This document shows positions 42,595-55,254 of a DNA stretch of 64,000 nt, piece by piece. The stretch's first letter is position 1; each line of letters starts with the position of its first letter. Source of the DNA: Schistosoma mansoni (taxonomy: Eukaryota > Platyhelminthes > Trematoda > Strigeidida > Schistosomatidae). Under the pieces are notes generated by a model. That model did no database searches, was not told the origin of the DNA, and saw nothing but the letters and a program-made list of their open reading frames with translations. The position numbers were made by a program, and so were the translations under genes. The DNA is taken from positions 248,001 through 312,000 of the forward strand of contig NW_017386069.1 in the NCBI RefSeq assembly GCF_000237925.1, read 5' to 3'.

Positions 42595-43905
42595 GTTTTA
42601 AATAAGTAATTGATATTGATAGGAAAAGTACTGAAAATTAAAAAGTAGCACAAGGATATCGTATCGAATAAGTTTAATGGTTTACAAAAGCATTTTCCAG
42701 TTTAAAGTGACCTTACTAATCTTCTTGGTCCTTAAAATATTTTATTGAAACTGGAAAAATTCATAAAATTTTGAGGATCAACAAGAGATAATGCAATAAA
42801 TGAAGCATTTCGATTATTCCCCTGATGACTACATGGTTGTTGCAAGACTGGGACAACCATCAACTGACCATTATTCGGGCAAATATAAAAAATATGCTAT
42901 CCCTTATGATTCCTGATAACCAGTCGATTGATAACGGATAGATCGAATTTGGGAAACTCGTCAATACACGTGATTCTAACACTCTGGGTGGGGAATAAAC
43001 GTATAGAAAACGGGGCAACTAGCTAACTTGACATTTCAAGACTTTTGATGATAATTTGAACAATGACAAAAGGGATCAAATGTCTGTATTGGCCTAAGTG
43101 AAGAGTATATTGAAGAGTCAAGGTAGTTATACTCTAAATTCTGTGAAATAAAGTTATAATGTCAGGTCACATATTTAATTTCACCATATAGTTTTCATCA
43201 TAGACAAACAATAGCTTCAAAAAACTTCAAACCAAGAAGTCCTAAACAGTGACTTCTTAAACATTCGAGATTTCTCAACAATACTTATTTACAAATGTTA
43301 TAATGCTTATAGTGAACCCTGCAGATTTTTCGTTGCTATATCTTATACGCGGTCATAAATCCTGGCTCAGCTTCTGACCACAAATTATAACAAAACTCAA
43401 AATATTATTAATAGTTGGTAATCCCATGTATTTTGAAAATTAAATTATGGAATATGTATGCATTAACTAAAACTGTAATTTATTTATGGTTACATCTGAC
43501 GGTGGGACTGAAACAGTAGGTATACAGTAAGAAATATATTTAAAAGTAATTTCTATGCTAGCAACTTTATAAAAAAAACCATCAAAATTTGGTGTTTCGG
43601 AACTTTAAATTATCACCAAACTTTTGTACTCACTGAAATGAATTATTAACATGATAAAGAACACAATAGGCAGTTGGTAACACAGGTCAATATTGTATAT
43701 AATTTGAAAATAAATTTGGTCATATAAAATAGCATTCATTAAAACTTGTGGTAAATAGTTATTTCAGGTATGGTTATGCCAGAATACAGTGTACTGCTGT
43801 TAGCCTTGAGTTTAAAACTATTCATTTCTTATTGTCATATCTTGTTAAAGTGTTGGTGTTTGATTGCCTTATAAGTAATTCGTATAATATTTGGAAACTA
43901 TTAAG
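42595..43905. other. Intergenic, no feature seen
   Basis: AT-rich, nothing recognised. Confidence 0.45.
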
Positions 43906-43909
43906 AACT

Positions 43910-44195
43910 ATAAGCGAAGATGGATGATGGCTAGTAGTGGAATCCAGGACACGCGGTTCGTCCTATTCGGGACTCGTCAGATGGATTTACCTTCATCTTA
44001 CAGCTGATTTTCATTCCAAGACTCGAACCCACTGCCAACCGCCATCTATCTTTGCTTATAATGCTTGTGACTTCAGGCAATATCGAGACAATCCTCACAG
44101 GATGCACATACACCAATAAGAGACTGATCAATTTCAGTCCTAAACATCAATGGAAAGATTCAAACAAACAATACAAAATACATTAAGAACTATGG
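43910..44195. repeat. Sm-alpha inverted unit: minus hammerhead and promoter, then plus downstream part
   Basis: The minus hammerhead spans about 43940-43992 (CTGACGAG, stem II TCC/GGA, GAAC instead of GAAA, GTC|CTGGATTCC), followed by a minus B box (GACTCGAACCC on +). Then the plus downstream part begins (CATCTATCTTTGCTTATAAT) and runs to CAAACAAACAATAC. A short minus copy of the downstream part (AAGCGAAGATGG) lies left of the ribozyme. Confidence 0.82.
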
Positions 44196-44912
44196 TAAAT
44201 CAAAGAGTATTGAACAACTGTTCCCGCCTAATTCGAAGTTCTTCAGATGTAAATATCAATAATTCCCTATTTTGAATAAAATTAAGAATTGTTAGGTCAT
44301 ACAATATGAATAGAATGATTTAGTCAATTGGTCAAAGTTTACTGGTTTACATTCCAAAGTTCAGTCATGTCGTTCAGTCCATTGTTGTGAATTGTTCCAC
44401 TCAATAAATAATGAAATTTTATAAAAATCTCCAAAACGTTTAATTTAAACTAGCAATCATATGTTCATTAACAATTGACTTCCAAATAAGTTCTCCGAAA
44501 TTTTATTAAGAAGATGCTATTTGCTATGTTAACTATAGCGTAAACGGAGCAAATGAGTCATGTACAACATCAGATAATCTTTTTACTTTATTAAAAATCG
44601 ACTGAAGTTAGAAAATATACATCATTGGATTTAACTCAGTGATATAAATGACTTAATATCTCTCATGTATTCAGTAGATCCTATATTCCTCCCTACTCAC
44701 AAACATAGCTGAGGAGCATCACACCAGAATCAGAAAGCTATATCATGTCCCATAGTTTTCTATCGTTCAATAGTTGATGTTAGCCAATGATCAGAACTTC
44801 ATGAGATTGACCAGTTGCAGTCCTAATACATCGATGGGAAGATTCAAACAAACAATATTAAATGAATTTAAACTTCACCCCATCGCACAAGCAAGTGGCT
44901 ATCAGAACTCAG

Positions 44913-44968
44913 TGGCCGAGTGGATAACTCGATGGCATTTGAAGCGAAAGGTACTGGGTTCGAGTTCC
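44913..44968 (+). promoter_or_regulatory. RNA polymerase III internal promoter (A and B boxes) of an Sm-alpha unit
   Basis: A box TGGCCGAGTGG at 44913-44923 and B box GGTTCGAGTTCC at 44957-44968, 33 bp apart. Both fit the tRNA-type consensus. The head as a whole resembles a tRNA with a degenerate 3' half. Confidence 0.8.
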
Positions 44969-44997
44969 ACAGTGAACATCAACTCTGAGATGCAGGT

Positions 44998-45050
44998 ACA
45001 TCCAGCTGAGGAGTCCCAAATAGGACGAAACGCGCGTCAAACTGGATTCC
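44998..45050 (+). ncRNA. Hammerhead ribozyme, Sm-alpha type, core intact
   Basis: Stem I ATCCAG pairs with CTGGAT. Core CTGAGGAG at 45006-45013, stem II TCC/GGA around CAAATA, CGAAA, stem III ACGC/GCGT with no loop, triplet GTC ending 45038. Three A residues are inserted between GTC and the 3' strand of stem I, which may weaken or shift the fold. Confidence 0.75.
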
Positions 45051-45094
45051 ACTGCTAGTCACTATCCATCTTTGCTTACAATGATCAGAACTGT

Positions 45095-46255
45095 TTACAC
45101 AAATTATTAAGAAAAATTAGTATTTCTAACCATCCTTTTGTTTTAATTGATGATTTCAAAGATTATAAGGGAAACATTTTTTTTAAAAATATGAGTGATT
45201 GTAAAATGAAATTGACAGTTGGCATTCTTTTCCTAGTAGACAATGAAACAAATAGGGAAAATCCTTGATTATCTACCATGGATTATCTTAGAAAATCTTT
45301 TAATTTATAATCTGTCCTAATAACTTAATAATTTGAAGGAGAGGGGGAGAGAGAAAGTTTCCTGGCACGTGGAACATTCATACAGTGTTTTAACTTAATT
45401 CTATTCTCTATCCTCTATCCTCTAGGTAAACTTAAATAGATGTGAGGGGTGATCTAAAAATAATGGAAGGGTAGTACATCTATGAGTCATAAGTATAAAA
45501 ACATAATTTTTATATGCATTTAAATGAATGCACATTAACCAGTCAGTCTTTTTTTTTTGTTAGCTGGTGGTGTTAGAACTAGTAGAGTAAACAAGTTGAC
45601 TAAACTTCTAAAGAGAAAGGCTCGTGTCTTTATGTTATTTCTTGCTATCTCTCCCCCCTCTCTCTCTCATCTGCATTGTTTATTCATGTCAGTTGGTTTT
45701 ATTCAGATGATGGCCACCACCATAACATCTTATTCACTACTACTACTACGACGACGGCGACTATAACCTTGAAACTAATGTACAAGTATTTCTAAAGTAT
45801 TTCTTTTCTACCCTTGTATGATTTATATATTGTTTCCATCTGTTCAAAATATTTTTTTTCATCATTAATCTACTATTGTAAATTCCTAATTTAATCATAA
45901 AAACTTTAGGTAGAGAATAATATGGGTACATTGTAATGGCATACACTTTCATGCATATTATTATTCATACATAAATACGTTCACAAACATCACCTATACA
46001 CATACAACACATGAATTCATGTATTAAAGAGAGAAAAAGAAAGAAAAGAAGACAAGAAAAGACAGGCAGGAAAGGATAAATTTAAATGACCGAAGTTATT
46101 GAATATAACAAAGATAAATTATGCACAAGTCTACCTTCTTTCATATTCAAATAATGATGAGGTATATACATAAATGAATATGTTAAAATATGTGTATTTT
46201 TCAAATAGACAAACCATAAAAGAATTTATTTTGAATGATAAAAATAAAGCAGATG
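45095..46255. other. Intergenic, no gene seen
   Basis: Contains purine-rich GAGAGAAAAAG text near 46026-46070 and a TACTACTACGACGACGGCG stretch near 45740. No recognised element. Confidence 0.5.
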
Positions 46256-46264
46256 TTTAAATGG

Positions 46265-46600
46265 TCAATGGTCTAGTGGAAGCAGTGACCAGTGGAGTGC
46301 AAACCACGTCTGTTGTGAGATGTCAACTCACTGAAGACAATTGGTGAATAGTCGCTCAAAAACTCGTGGATCGGTTGAAGTTAGACATTAACACCATCGG
46401 ATGCCGGCTCAGTTGGTCTGTCGATTAAGTGCTCCGGCGCGAAGCCGGTAGGTCCTGGGTTCGAATCTCACTAGGCGGGATGGTGGATGCACACTGCTGA
46501 AGAGTCCCATAATAGGGCGAAACGGCCGTCCAGTGCTTCCAGGTTTTCCATGGTGGTCTAGCTTCAATTGACTCATGATTTCAACTTTGAACAATATAAT
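46265..46600 (+). repeat. Family B hammerhead element, plus
   Basis: Body (GCAGTGACCAGTGGAGTGCA), A-box region (GGCTCAGTTGGTCTGTCG), B box GGGTTCGAATCTC, intact hammerhead, tail GGTCTAGCTTCAATTGACTC. Confidence 0.88.
46489..46537 (+). ncRNA. Hammerhead ribozyme, family B, apparently intact
   Basis: CACTG/CAGTG stem I, CTGAAGAG core, stem II TCC/GGG (one G-U type pair), CGAAA, stem III ACGG/CCGT, triplet GTC ending 46530. Confidence 0.78.
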
Positions 46601-46994
46601 AAAATCTAGTTCCTTTTTATTTTATCCAAGTGATCGGATATAGTAATCAATAAAATATTAGAAACTTTAAATGTACTACAAAGGGAATTAAAATGAAGAT
46701 AAGTAATATATATCAAGCCTTTGTACGAACATCAATACTGAGATCTAGATATATCCCGTTGTTGAGCCTTAAATAAGGTGAACTACGAGTGTCAGGTTAC
46801 ACTGTTAGCTCTAATCAAAGTATACTTTAGGGTTATATTTGTATAATTGGTAATCAAAATGCAAACATGACAACAGGACCTGAATCATTGAAGTCCTAAA
46901 CATAAACGGTGTGACCTATTAAAATACAACAATCACACCCCCAAAGATCAACAACACATGGACCGATTTTAGGGAAACAAGAGAGGTGAGGTCA

Positions 46995-47255
46995 GACGTA
47001 AATCATCAATCAATGTTAGACCACCATTGAAAACCTGGAAGCACTGGACGGTCGTGGTCCATAGGTTAAGTGTCCGCGCGTGAGGCAGGAGGTTCTGGGC
47101 TCGAGTTCTCTGTGAGAGACCGTTGATGCGCACTGCTGAGAGGTCATATACTAGGACGAAGTGACTGCCCAGTGCTTCCAGCTCTTCAATGGTGGTCTAA
47201 CATCCATTGATGATATCAGTCTGAACTCAACAATCTCCACAACCCTATACTGATA
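46995..47255. repeat. Family B inverted pair, compact
   Basis: The minus end (TTAGACCACCATTGAAAACC, TGGAAGCACTGGACGGTCG) joins directly to a plus head (GGTCCATAGGTTAAGTGTCC), B box GGGCTCGAGTTCTC, decayed hammerhead and plus end (CCCAGTGCTTCCAGCTCTTC). The unit is bounded by inverted repeats of about 40 bp. Confidence 0.8.
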
Positions 47256-47259
47256 CTTG

Positions 47260-49030
47260 TGATGTTATTTTATGGAGATGTGATTTTAGATCATAAAACG
47301 GCCATATACAATACTAAATAACTAAAACAGCAACAAGACTAACTGAAACTTTATTGGCAAATCAATTATCAAATAATCTAGAAACCATTGAGTTGAATTC
47401 TACCGGAAATAATGTTGTTATTTTCCCATACTTTGCATATAAATCCTTAGTAGTAACTGGCGTTCTGTTCTCTAGACCTTGGTGCTGATCAAGCGTTTAT
47501 CAAAATATATATATCTTCATTTTACAGTAGGTCAGTCATAACTCGAATAGACAAGTGGTAATGCCTTTATATGTGATATCGAATACGATGAGTTCAAATC
47601 TCTCGAAGAAAATTAGTTACCTAAATATAATAATTAGGATTTATTGATGAATTTTAACCCTTTAGGAGCCTAAATCTGTAATAATTCCCTATATTACGCG
47701 TACGATCATTTTTCTCATCCATTGGTTTAATTTTCCTCTCCATATGTTTTTTAAATGTTTATCTGTAATTCTTCTTTTCAGTTATAAATTCACCCTTTAA
47801 ACTACTGTTAATATTCACATTGGTCACTGGTCCTATGCATTTCCAAGTCAGATTTCTATCATCTATCACCATTCCTAATATAAGAACAATGAAAAAGCCG
47901 TCACATATAACATGTAAACCTAGGTTCTTTGACGAATTGCAATCTGCTATGAAGAAAATAAATGTTGACGATTTTCAACTTACTAGTTCGTTCGGCTAGT
48001 TGTATTAAACGACTAGTCATTTTCATGTAATTGTATGTTTCCTGTTACTTTTCTCAACTCTTACTTGCGTAAAATTACTTACAACTTAACTGTGATTTAT
48101 CGGCTTAACAAAATTATATACCCATACTTTCTCAACTTTTGTTCACCTCTGGTAACTTTTTTTAAAAGGTTATTTCTGATAATCTAGTAAAAACAAAGGT
48201 GTTTGGTTAAAAACTGTATCATTAAGGTACTCAAAAGTTGACTCCGTAAAAATATACTACATTGACAGACAAATCAGATTTATGATAGCGGCTCATGGAT
48301 ATTTGCGCGAGATCTAAAAAGCGATAACCGATAGCTCGTATCCTAAAATAAAATATGACATAATATGAAAAATAAGTCACAAGAAACTCCTGCTTTTGAT
48401 TCATATAGCATCTAAAATAGTCATTATTCGTTGAGCATATTTGATGTAGTTAATACTATAGTCAATGGTATATCTGAGGTCCTCCAAAGTCCCCTGTTCA
48501 TTAAATCTCAACCGATACAGAAAAGTTATTCATTTACATATGGTTTTTACAATGGATGACTTCCACTTATGCAGACAATCGGATGACAAGTAGGTATCTT
48601 CTCAGATGGGATTATAGTCATCAGGTTGTCATCCATTCGCATCATTTTGTCTAATAGCTGATCTCCGCATTGATAATGTTAAAAAAGTATGGTTAAGGTT
48701 AGTTAGCTTTATTCACCCTTATAAAAGTTCTAAACTTAAAGAAATCGAAAACTACATTGAATAGTTTTTATATCCAATCTACTTTTGCTTTAATACAGAT
48801 AAATCTGTGACGAACATCAATAATTTATTAATCATATAAAAAGTATAGATTACATCTGAAATTCTAGGTTTACTGTAGAAAACTATTCGGTCACGTTACT
48901 TGCATTCTCAGTAGCTAATAACTGGATATTTTTAAAGTTCCTCAAGGTAGTTAGTACAGCATAGTTTCATTCTGTATAAATCACCCAAACAACAACCGAT
49001 TGTGAAGTAGGTCTCAATGAAGTTCTAGTT
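47260..49030. other. Intergenic; one weak tRNA-like trace at about 47545-47615
   Basis: TAGACAAGTGGTAATGCC followed by GAGTTCAAATCTCTCG looks like decayed A and B boxes. Nothing else definable. Confidence 0.4.
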
Positions 49031-49034
49031 ACGA

Positions 49035-49140
49035 AACTTACTTACGCCTATTACTCCTCGTGGAGAAGCGTAGGCCAACCACCAGCATTCCCCATTAAAC
49101 TCTGTCTTGGGCAATCCTTTCCAGTTGTCTCCGATTGCTA
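49035..49140 (-). mobile_element. RTE-type LINE 3' end, short fragment
   Basis: CTTACGCCTATTACTCCTCG to TTGTCTCCGATTGC corresponds to the last 35 codons and stop of the RTE protein on the minus strand. Confidence 0.7.
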
Positions 49141-49769
49141 GAATAAGCTGTGTGGGCTTGACACAGGCCTGACAGTACAGCCTTAACATGTTAGACTACT
49201 TTCTAAGATAATAATGTGAGTCAAGCCCTATGGGTTACTTTTACTAAATTTACAGACAAAATCTAAGTTGACTAAGTTTAACTGTCAAGTTTAAATCAAC
49301 ATTATTCTGCATCTGTTTCATTCTTATATCATCCGTCATAGAAGACAGAATCTATTGTATGATTTTCTCTCTAAATTGATGCTTCCAATCAAGTAATAAC
49401 TGATGTCTAACTAATTCTCTAACAGTACCCGAAAACAAGCCTTTTTGTTTGCATTATGATTCTATAAAGAAAATAGAATATGCTCAATTAAATGAGAAAC
49501 TTATCATGTATACTTCCTGGAATAATTAAGAGATTATTTAACGTTTTTTAGATTGCTTCTGTTTTATATATCTTATCAGTTTAGGGATCAAAAGATTCAA
49601 CTATTGACTAATGACTTGTAGATTTTGAGCTAACTTCATCAACAATGAACTGAACAAACATTTATTAGCTCTGGTTACCACATCAAAAGGCATATGATAC
49701 AAATCTGAGCACATATATCTATCCGCTAACTTATTGTGTCATTATATTTAAAGATGGGATCATTAATAA

Positions 49770-50105
49770 ATCTAGGAGTTCTAGTGAGAAGCAGTAACCG
49801 GTGGAGTTCAAACCACGTCTGTTGTGAGATATCAACTCACTGAAGACAATTGGTGAACGGTTACTCAACTTCGTGGACCAGTTGAAATTAGACATTAACA
49901 CCGTCGGATGCCGGCTCAGTGGTCTATCCGTTAAGCACTCTGGTGCGAGACTGGTAGGTCCTGGGTTCGAATCTCGTGGGTGCGGGATCGTGGATTCGCA
50001 CTGCCGAGGAGCCCCACAATAGGACAAAACGGCCGTCCAGTGCTTCCAGGTTTTCCATGGTGGTCTAGCTTCAACTGACTCATGATCTCAGCTATATAAA
50101 ATTAT
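49770..50105 (+). repeat. Family B hammerhead element, plus, decayed ribozyme
   Basis: Body, B box GGGTTCGAATCTC and tail are well kept. The hammerhead has CCGAGGAG and GACAAAA, so it is likely inactive. Confidence 0.87.
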
Positions 50106-50344
50106 TTTAGTTAAGTAAATAATTACCATTGTAAACTAGTAATTAATAATAAAATGTAATTTATATGAAATAGTACATATATCAAGTAACCATGATGTGT
50201 TAAGTACGGTATAAGCAATTATTTGAAAAGTAACTCATTTATACTACCTTGATTGTAGAATTCCACGATAAATAAACCATTGTTTCGATTTTCCAATACA
50301 TTCAGCCTTGCTGATAAGATATTTTAACCCATTAAAATATATTT

Positions 50345-50620
50345 AGCTAACTTACTTGCTTACTTAATTACGTCTGTCATCCCTCGTGGAGGAGCACAGG
50401 CTACTCACCAGCATTCTCCATCAAACTCTGTCTTGGGTAATCTTTTCCAGTTGTTTCCAATAGCTATTCATTCTTTTGATGTTTGCTTCCAATTCTCTGA
50501 GCAGTGTGTTCATTGCTCTTACTCTTTTCCGTTTGTCTTCGGGATCCCAAGTTGGCGCTTGTCTCATGATGCAGTTTGATGATTTCCGTAATGTATGTCC
50601 TATCCACCTCCACAATTACC
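50345..50620 (-). mobile_element. RTE-type LINE 3' end
   Basis: The minus strand encodes [51 protein letters not shown] and TQDRV, a diverged RTE C-terminus. Confidence 0.8.
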
Positions 50621-50639
50621 AGTTATAAAATTACTTAGA

Positions 50640-52110
50640 ATGAAATCTTTGCAACAACATCAAAATCACTTTGCGTTCCAGAGTCATTTAGACAATAAGT
50701 GTTGACATGTATAAAACATTGTAAAATAATCACTATGACTAAGTTGAGAATCTATGATGGAAGATTTAATAAACAAATCATTTTCAGGACAAACAATTCC
50801 ATTGTCAATTTAGGTCATGTAATAAGCATATGAATCACCAATCGTAACACATATTGATGTATATTTGTCTAATATAACGAATAATGAATATTTTATTTAT
50901 AAATATATCAAGGTTAATACATATGAATGTGATGTTTTGTACAAAAATTAGGTTATGATATTCTGCTGAATATTATTATTATGCATATGCCCACTTGTGA
51001 CTAGTGAAGTTTAATCGTCTTGAAGGTTAGATAGATATTATCGACGAAACAAAGTGATCATCATGTGTTACATCATAAAATAACAGAAGTTAGAAATATG
51101 AAACGTCATGATCCAACGGGTTAGTTTAAGAGCTTTGCACATGTTAGATTGCACAAAAGTGTTGGTTTCAATCACACATGTAGTAGTGGATACATATTGC
51201 AGACGATTTCAAAATAGGAACTGAATATTTGTCTAGTGCTATTCAGTAGGTTTCCTATTCCTATCAATCTATGTTGGAAATTAATTTCAAATTGGGAAAC
51301 CTCTACAAACCTATCCGCTCAGTCATTTGTGATCAAAGTAGAACCTGGAACAAATGTTAGTCAAAATTGTCATATCATATTATAAGGTGAAATGAATATC
51401 AGAGTAATCAAAATACTATAATAACAATGAGAACTATTAAACATTGATAACATGGTAAGGAAAAACTGAATGAAAGAATAAGTATTAAGGTATCCTGAAA
51501 CTGAAGATCTAGTAGAAGATAAAGAGTAAATACATTTGCACCAGTGTGATCGGTTGTGCCTTACATCAGTCAACCTCTCCAACCACTGATCATGGTTATC
51601 AAGCGGACCCCAGCTAGGTAGTCTGGACCAACAATTAATGATTTAATGAACTATCTAAAGTCTCCATAAACTTATTTTAATAATAATGATAGGTTTCATC
51701 TTAGACTACCATCGATTAGGTTGTATCAAACGTTTATTATGTTTCCCTTTTGAATTCCGTACACATTCAAAAACCCTGCACTAAAAACTTACACTCAAAT
51801 ACAACAATAGATGTAATTATCTATTTATACTTAAATGTGAACGTTGGCCAGTCAGAATAATGGGGTTATATGAAATATAAATAACTGTTATCGTTGATAG
51901 TTACACCTCGTCGTATCATATTGTACAATCTCTTGTTTTGAGAAGCTAGTTATCTGGAAGTAGCCTAAGGGAGACTTTAAACCTAGATTTCATGCTAGCG
52001 TTATAGAGAGTATCAATTCTCTCAAGATTACAGGTACTCTTTGATGATGAATGCAAACTAGAATAAAACTTGGATTCAGGATTTCATACTGAAGAGATTC
52101 AACCATCTAA
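50640..52110. other. Intergenic; weak tRNA-like trace near 51115-51185
   Basis: GGGTTAGTTTAAGAGC and GTTGGTTTCAATCAC resemble decayed promoter boxes. The rest is without features. Confidence 0.4.
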
Positions 52111-52119
52111 CTTCTCAAT

Positions 52120-52260
52120 ACAGTGCATTTGATATCAAGTTACTTAATTTTGTGACTACATTGCAACTGAAACAATAGAATTTGATCGACATAAAAGTAA
52201 CTAAGCAAACATGACATATGGTCACTATTCAGAGATCAATCAATTGTAATCTCTTGTTTG
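52120..52260 (+). repeat. Low-copy repeat shared with 60120-60250
   Basis: GTGACTACATTGCAAC, AATAGAATTTGATCGAC and AACATGACAT occur in the same order as GTGGCTACATTGCAAC, GATAGAATTCGATCTGC and CACATGACAT at 60155-60215. Confidence 0.55.
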
Positions 52261-52792
52261 GAACGATAAATCTGATACACTTACAATTATTATTTATACT
52301 TTATCTTCAATTAACGTTAGTAACTAGCTAGTGTTCTGAACTTCTGTATATACATATTTGAATCAGTCACTTCAGTTACAAACCTAAATTGACAGTTAGT
52401 ACTTACTTAATCTTGAATTCATCAACATGATGTGATTCGAATTAAATTCTTTGTGATCAAGTGAATTCTTTTATTTGAATGAATGATAATGAATAGTTGA
52501 AAGAACCCGCATTAAATATGATTAATTACTTTTTACAAAAGTGAATATGAAAATATGTCCAGTGACTAGTATACAAGTACCATCACTATCATGTAGTGAT
52601 AAAAAAAACAATTACATCTACCACTTCCTATTCAAGTGATTGTTACAAAATATTTTAATGAAAAATTTAAGGGAACAAAACAAGGGGTTCTCATAGAAAT
52701 TAATTAGTTTTAAACACCATTTGATAACAATAATCATTGTAACTGAAGCTAGAAAAGTGAAGTGTGTATAGTAATAATGATAATGATAACAC

Positions 52793-52825
<33 letters not shown>

Positions 52826-53000
52826 CAGTATAGGGGTGTGGAAGTTGTCGAGTTCAGATTGATACCATGAATGGATCAATGTTAGACCACCATCGAAAAG
52901 TTGGAAGCACTGGATAGCCATTTCATCCTAGTATGGAACTGCTCAGCAGTGTGCATCCACGATCATAGTAATAATAATAATGATAATAATAATAATAATA
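52793..53000. repeat. Short family B minus copy between TTA/AAT microsatellites
   Basis: An (ATT)n run at 52793-52826 and an (AAT)n run at 52973-53000 flank a minus piece 52845-52968 with TTAGACCACCATCGAAAAGT and a hammerhead with CTGAGCAG (core changed). The microsatellites are reverse complements of each other, so the whole block is a weak palindrome. Confidence 0.7.
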
Positions 53001-53379
53001 GTAATCTATTTATCAACTTGTCATATATAACTATCTATTCAGAATTATAATATTTGAGGATAATGCATAGGGACTTATAATGAAAATGTCATTTCAACAA
53101 AATTCTTAGTAGTATATATGTATATATTTATATCAAATATTTACTTAGTAATATACAGTATTCTGTTGTTTAACCCTTAATATTCACTCTATTTGTTTTT
53201 AAGTGGTTGATCGTTATTACCACCTTTTTTGTACTTAAAACAATGAAACTGTTTAAATTTTACAGTAAAGAAGTAAAACAGTCATATAATAAATTCTGTT
53301 TCTAATCAGTGATAAATATTAATCTGTATCTATTGTTCTTCCCATTTGATTCAAAGTTAATAAATAAAACTAATCTTAT

Positions 53380-53750
53380 ATAGTTGAAATCATGAGTCAA
53401 TTGAAGCTAGACCATCATGGAAAACCTGGAAGCACTGGATGGCCGTTTCGTCCTATTGTGCTACACCTCAGCAGTACGCATCCACGATCCCGCCTCACGA
53501 GATTCGAACACAGGACCTATCAGCCTCGCTCGCGAGCATTTAACCTGTAGACCACTGAGCCGACATCCAACTGTGTTAATGTCTAGCTTCAACCAATCCA
53601 CGAAATTGAGAGATACACTCACCAATGTCTTCAGTGAGTTACTATCTCACAACAGACGAGGTTGAACTCCACTGTTCACTAGCTTCAATTGACTCGTGAC
53701 TTCAACTATATAAAATTACTAAAATCTTCACAAAACCCCCTTCTAAAAAT
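53380..53750 (-). repeat. Family B hammerhead element, near full length, minus, with inverted ends
   Basis: Left end ATATAGTTGAAATCATGAG and right end CGTGACTTCAACTATAT are inverted matches. Between them lie hammerhead (CTGAGGTG subtype), B box, A box and body. The right side continues to CTTCACAAAACCCCCTTCT. Confidence 0.88.
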
Positions 53751-54044
53751 AAAACTAATCGTATACAAATCATCATTTTGATTCATAGTTATTATGGTAT
53801 TATAAATTAATAATTTAGCATTCTATTCATTTGAATTGTTTTTCACCTAAACATTAATGTTAAACTGTATATTGATACTTCAATCGTTTATAATTTTTTT
53901 TCAATATTTGTTTAGTCTATTTTTAAACTTAAACTATAGAATATGTATACATTTTGAAGATAAACAAAATGGATTATTAAACAAAATATTATCTAAACAA
54001 ATAAATAAATAAGTTTGTTGTGTAAATATTATTTCCAAAGAAGA

Positions 54045-54325
54045 ATCAGGTCTGTTGGGAGATATCAACTCACTGAGAACGGTTGATCAATTTTGCGGAT
54101 TGGTTGGAATTAGACATTAACACAGTTGGATACCGGCAAGTTCAGTGGTCTAAAGGTTAAGTGCTCTCATGCGAGACTGATGGGTCCGGGTTCGAGTCTC
54201 GAGGGGTGAGATCGTGGATGCGCACTGCTGAGGTGTAGCACAATAGGACGAAACGGCCATCCAGTGCTTCCAGGTTTTCCATGATGGTCTAGCTTCAATT
54301 GACTCATGATCTCAACTATTCAAAT
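54045..54325 (+). repeat. Family B hammerhead element, plus, CTGAGGTG subtype
   Basis: Body from CTGTTGGGAGATATCAACTC, B box GGGTTCGAGTCTC, hammerhead 54218-54268 and tail. The flank to its right (54321-54452) is duplicated in inverted orientation at 59268-59400. Confidence 0.85.
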
Positions 54326-54452
54326 GATAGACTGTTTAACTTGACCAAAATTTGAACAAATGACAAATTATACAAAGCATGATATTGCATGACTGATTTG
54401 TTCAATATTCGTTCCTTTCTTTCTCTTTTTAAATGAAATCCAGTCAAAAATA
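54321..54452 (+). repeat. Inverted duplication, arm 1 (non-element flank)
   Basis: About 132 bp matching the reverse complement of 59268-59400, with three differences by eye. It begins CAAATGATAGACTG at the edge of the hammerhead element and ends AGTCAAAAATAT. Confidence 0.9.
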
Positions 54453-54454
54453 TC

Positions 54455-54600
54455 CTGAAAGTACTGGACGGCCGTTTCGTCCTAGTGTGGAACTCCTCAG
54501 CAATGAGCATGCATAATCCCATATGCATGTCTATCTTATATCGGCTCATGAATTCAATTATTAAAGTCACTACAATCTCTACAAATCCCCATACTAATAA
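54455..54600 (-). repeat. Family B element, minus fragment with intact-looking hammerhead core
   Basis: On the minus strand CTGAGGAG, stem II TCC/GGA, CGAAA, stem III ACGG/CCGT and GTC are present (54458-54510), with a four-pair stem I. It starts exactly where the inverted duplication ends. Confidence 0.75.
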
Positions 54601-54604
54601 AATA

Positions 54605-55250
54605 AACTCTTTATAATAATCAAATAAAAGGTTATAATAATTAAAACACACATCTGTTAATTGTGCTTAATGAAAAAAAGTTTTTTTTTCGGGGGTGTAC
54701 ACGTGTATACACATTCATTATGTTTAGTTTACAGTTGACTGAATATACGAACATAAGTGTATCTATATTGTTTATGTATACAGTAAGTTCACAGATAATA
54801 TCGATTAATACAATTTATTTATTTATTTATTTTTAATATTGAACCTTGATCAATAAATAAATCTACCTAATTACTTTGTTAAAATTTATTACTTATATTA
54901 TATATACAATATCAAGGGATCATTAAGGGATCAATCGAAAATCGATACATATATTGTTTATCTGATGGAATATATATATATATATATAACTAAAATTGTT
55001 TACATAAAATTAAGTAAACACTTGTTTACACATGCATACAAAATGAATACAGTATACACACATCAATTAATCACTATTTTTTTTATTTGAACACATTTGT
55101 TTGACCTTATTTATGATAAATCATTCTTTTTTTTTATTCTAAAAATATTCATTATGGTATAATTATTAAGCAGATGTTTGTTTTTGAGAAATAACTTCAC
55201 ATTCTATTTGTTTAATGGGATAATTGTCTTTTTCTCTAAAATAAATATTT
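54605..55250. other. Intergenic; AT-rich with (ATTT)n and (TA)n runs
   Basis: (ATTT)n at about 54813-54832 and (AT)n at about 54971-54988. Nothing else. Confidence 0.6.
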
Positions 55251-55254
55251 AATT

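Larger units (their letters stand above)
44790..45090 (+). repeat. Sm-alpha unit, near complete, plus
   Basis: It has the end of one unit's downstream part (GCAGTCCTAATACATCGATG, CAAACAAACAATATTAAATG), then the lead-in GCAAGTGGCTATCAGAACTC, promoter boxes, hammerhead, and the start of the next downstream part (CCATCTTTGCTTACAATG). This is the direct, head-to-tail arrangement known for Sm-alpha satellite. Confidence 0.88.

Noticed and set aside
44913-44968. A genuine tRNA gene
   Set aside because: A and B boxes are present, but no acceptor stem closes and the sequence continues as the repeated Sm-alpha unit with a hammerhead.
52700-52921. 73-codon minus frame with an isoleucine run
   Set aside because: The run is the translation of an (ATT)n microsatellite.
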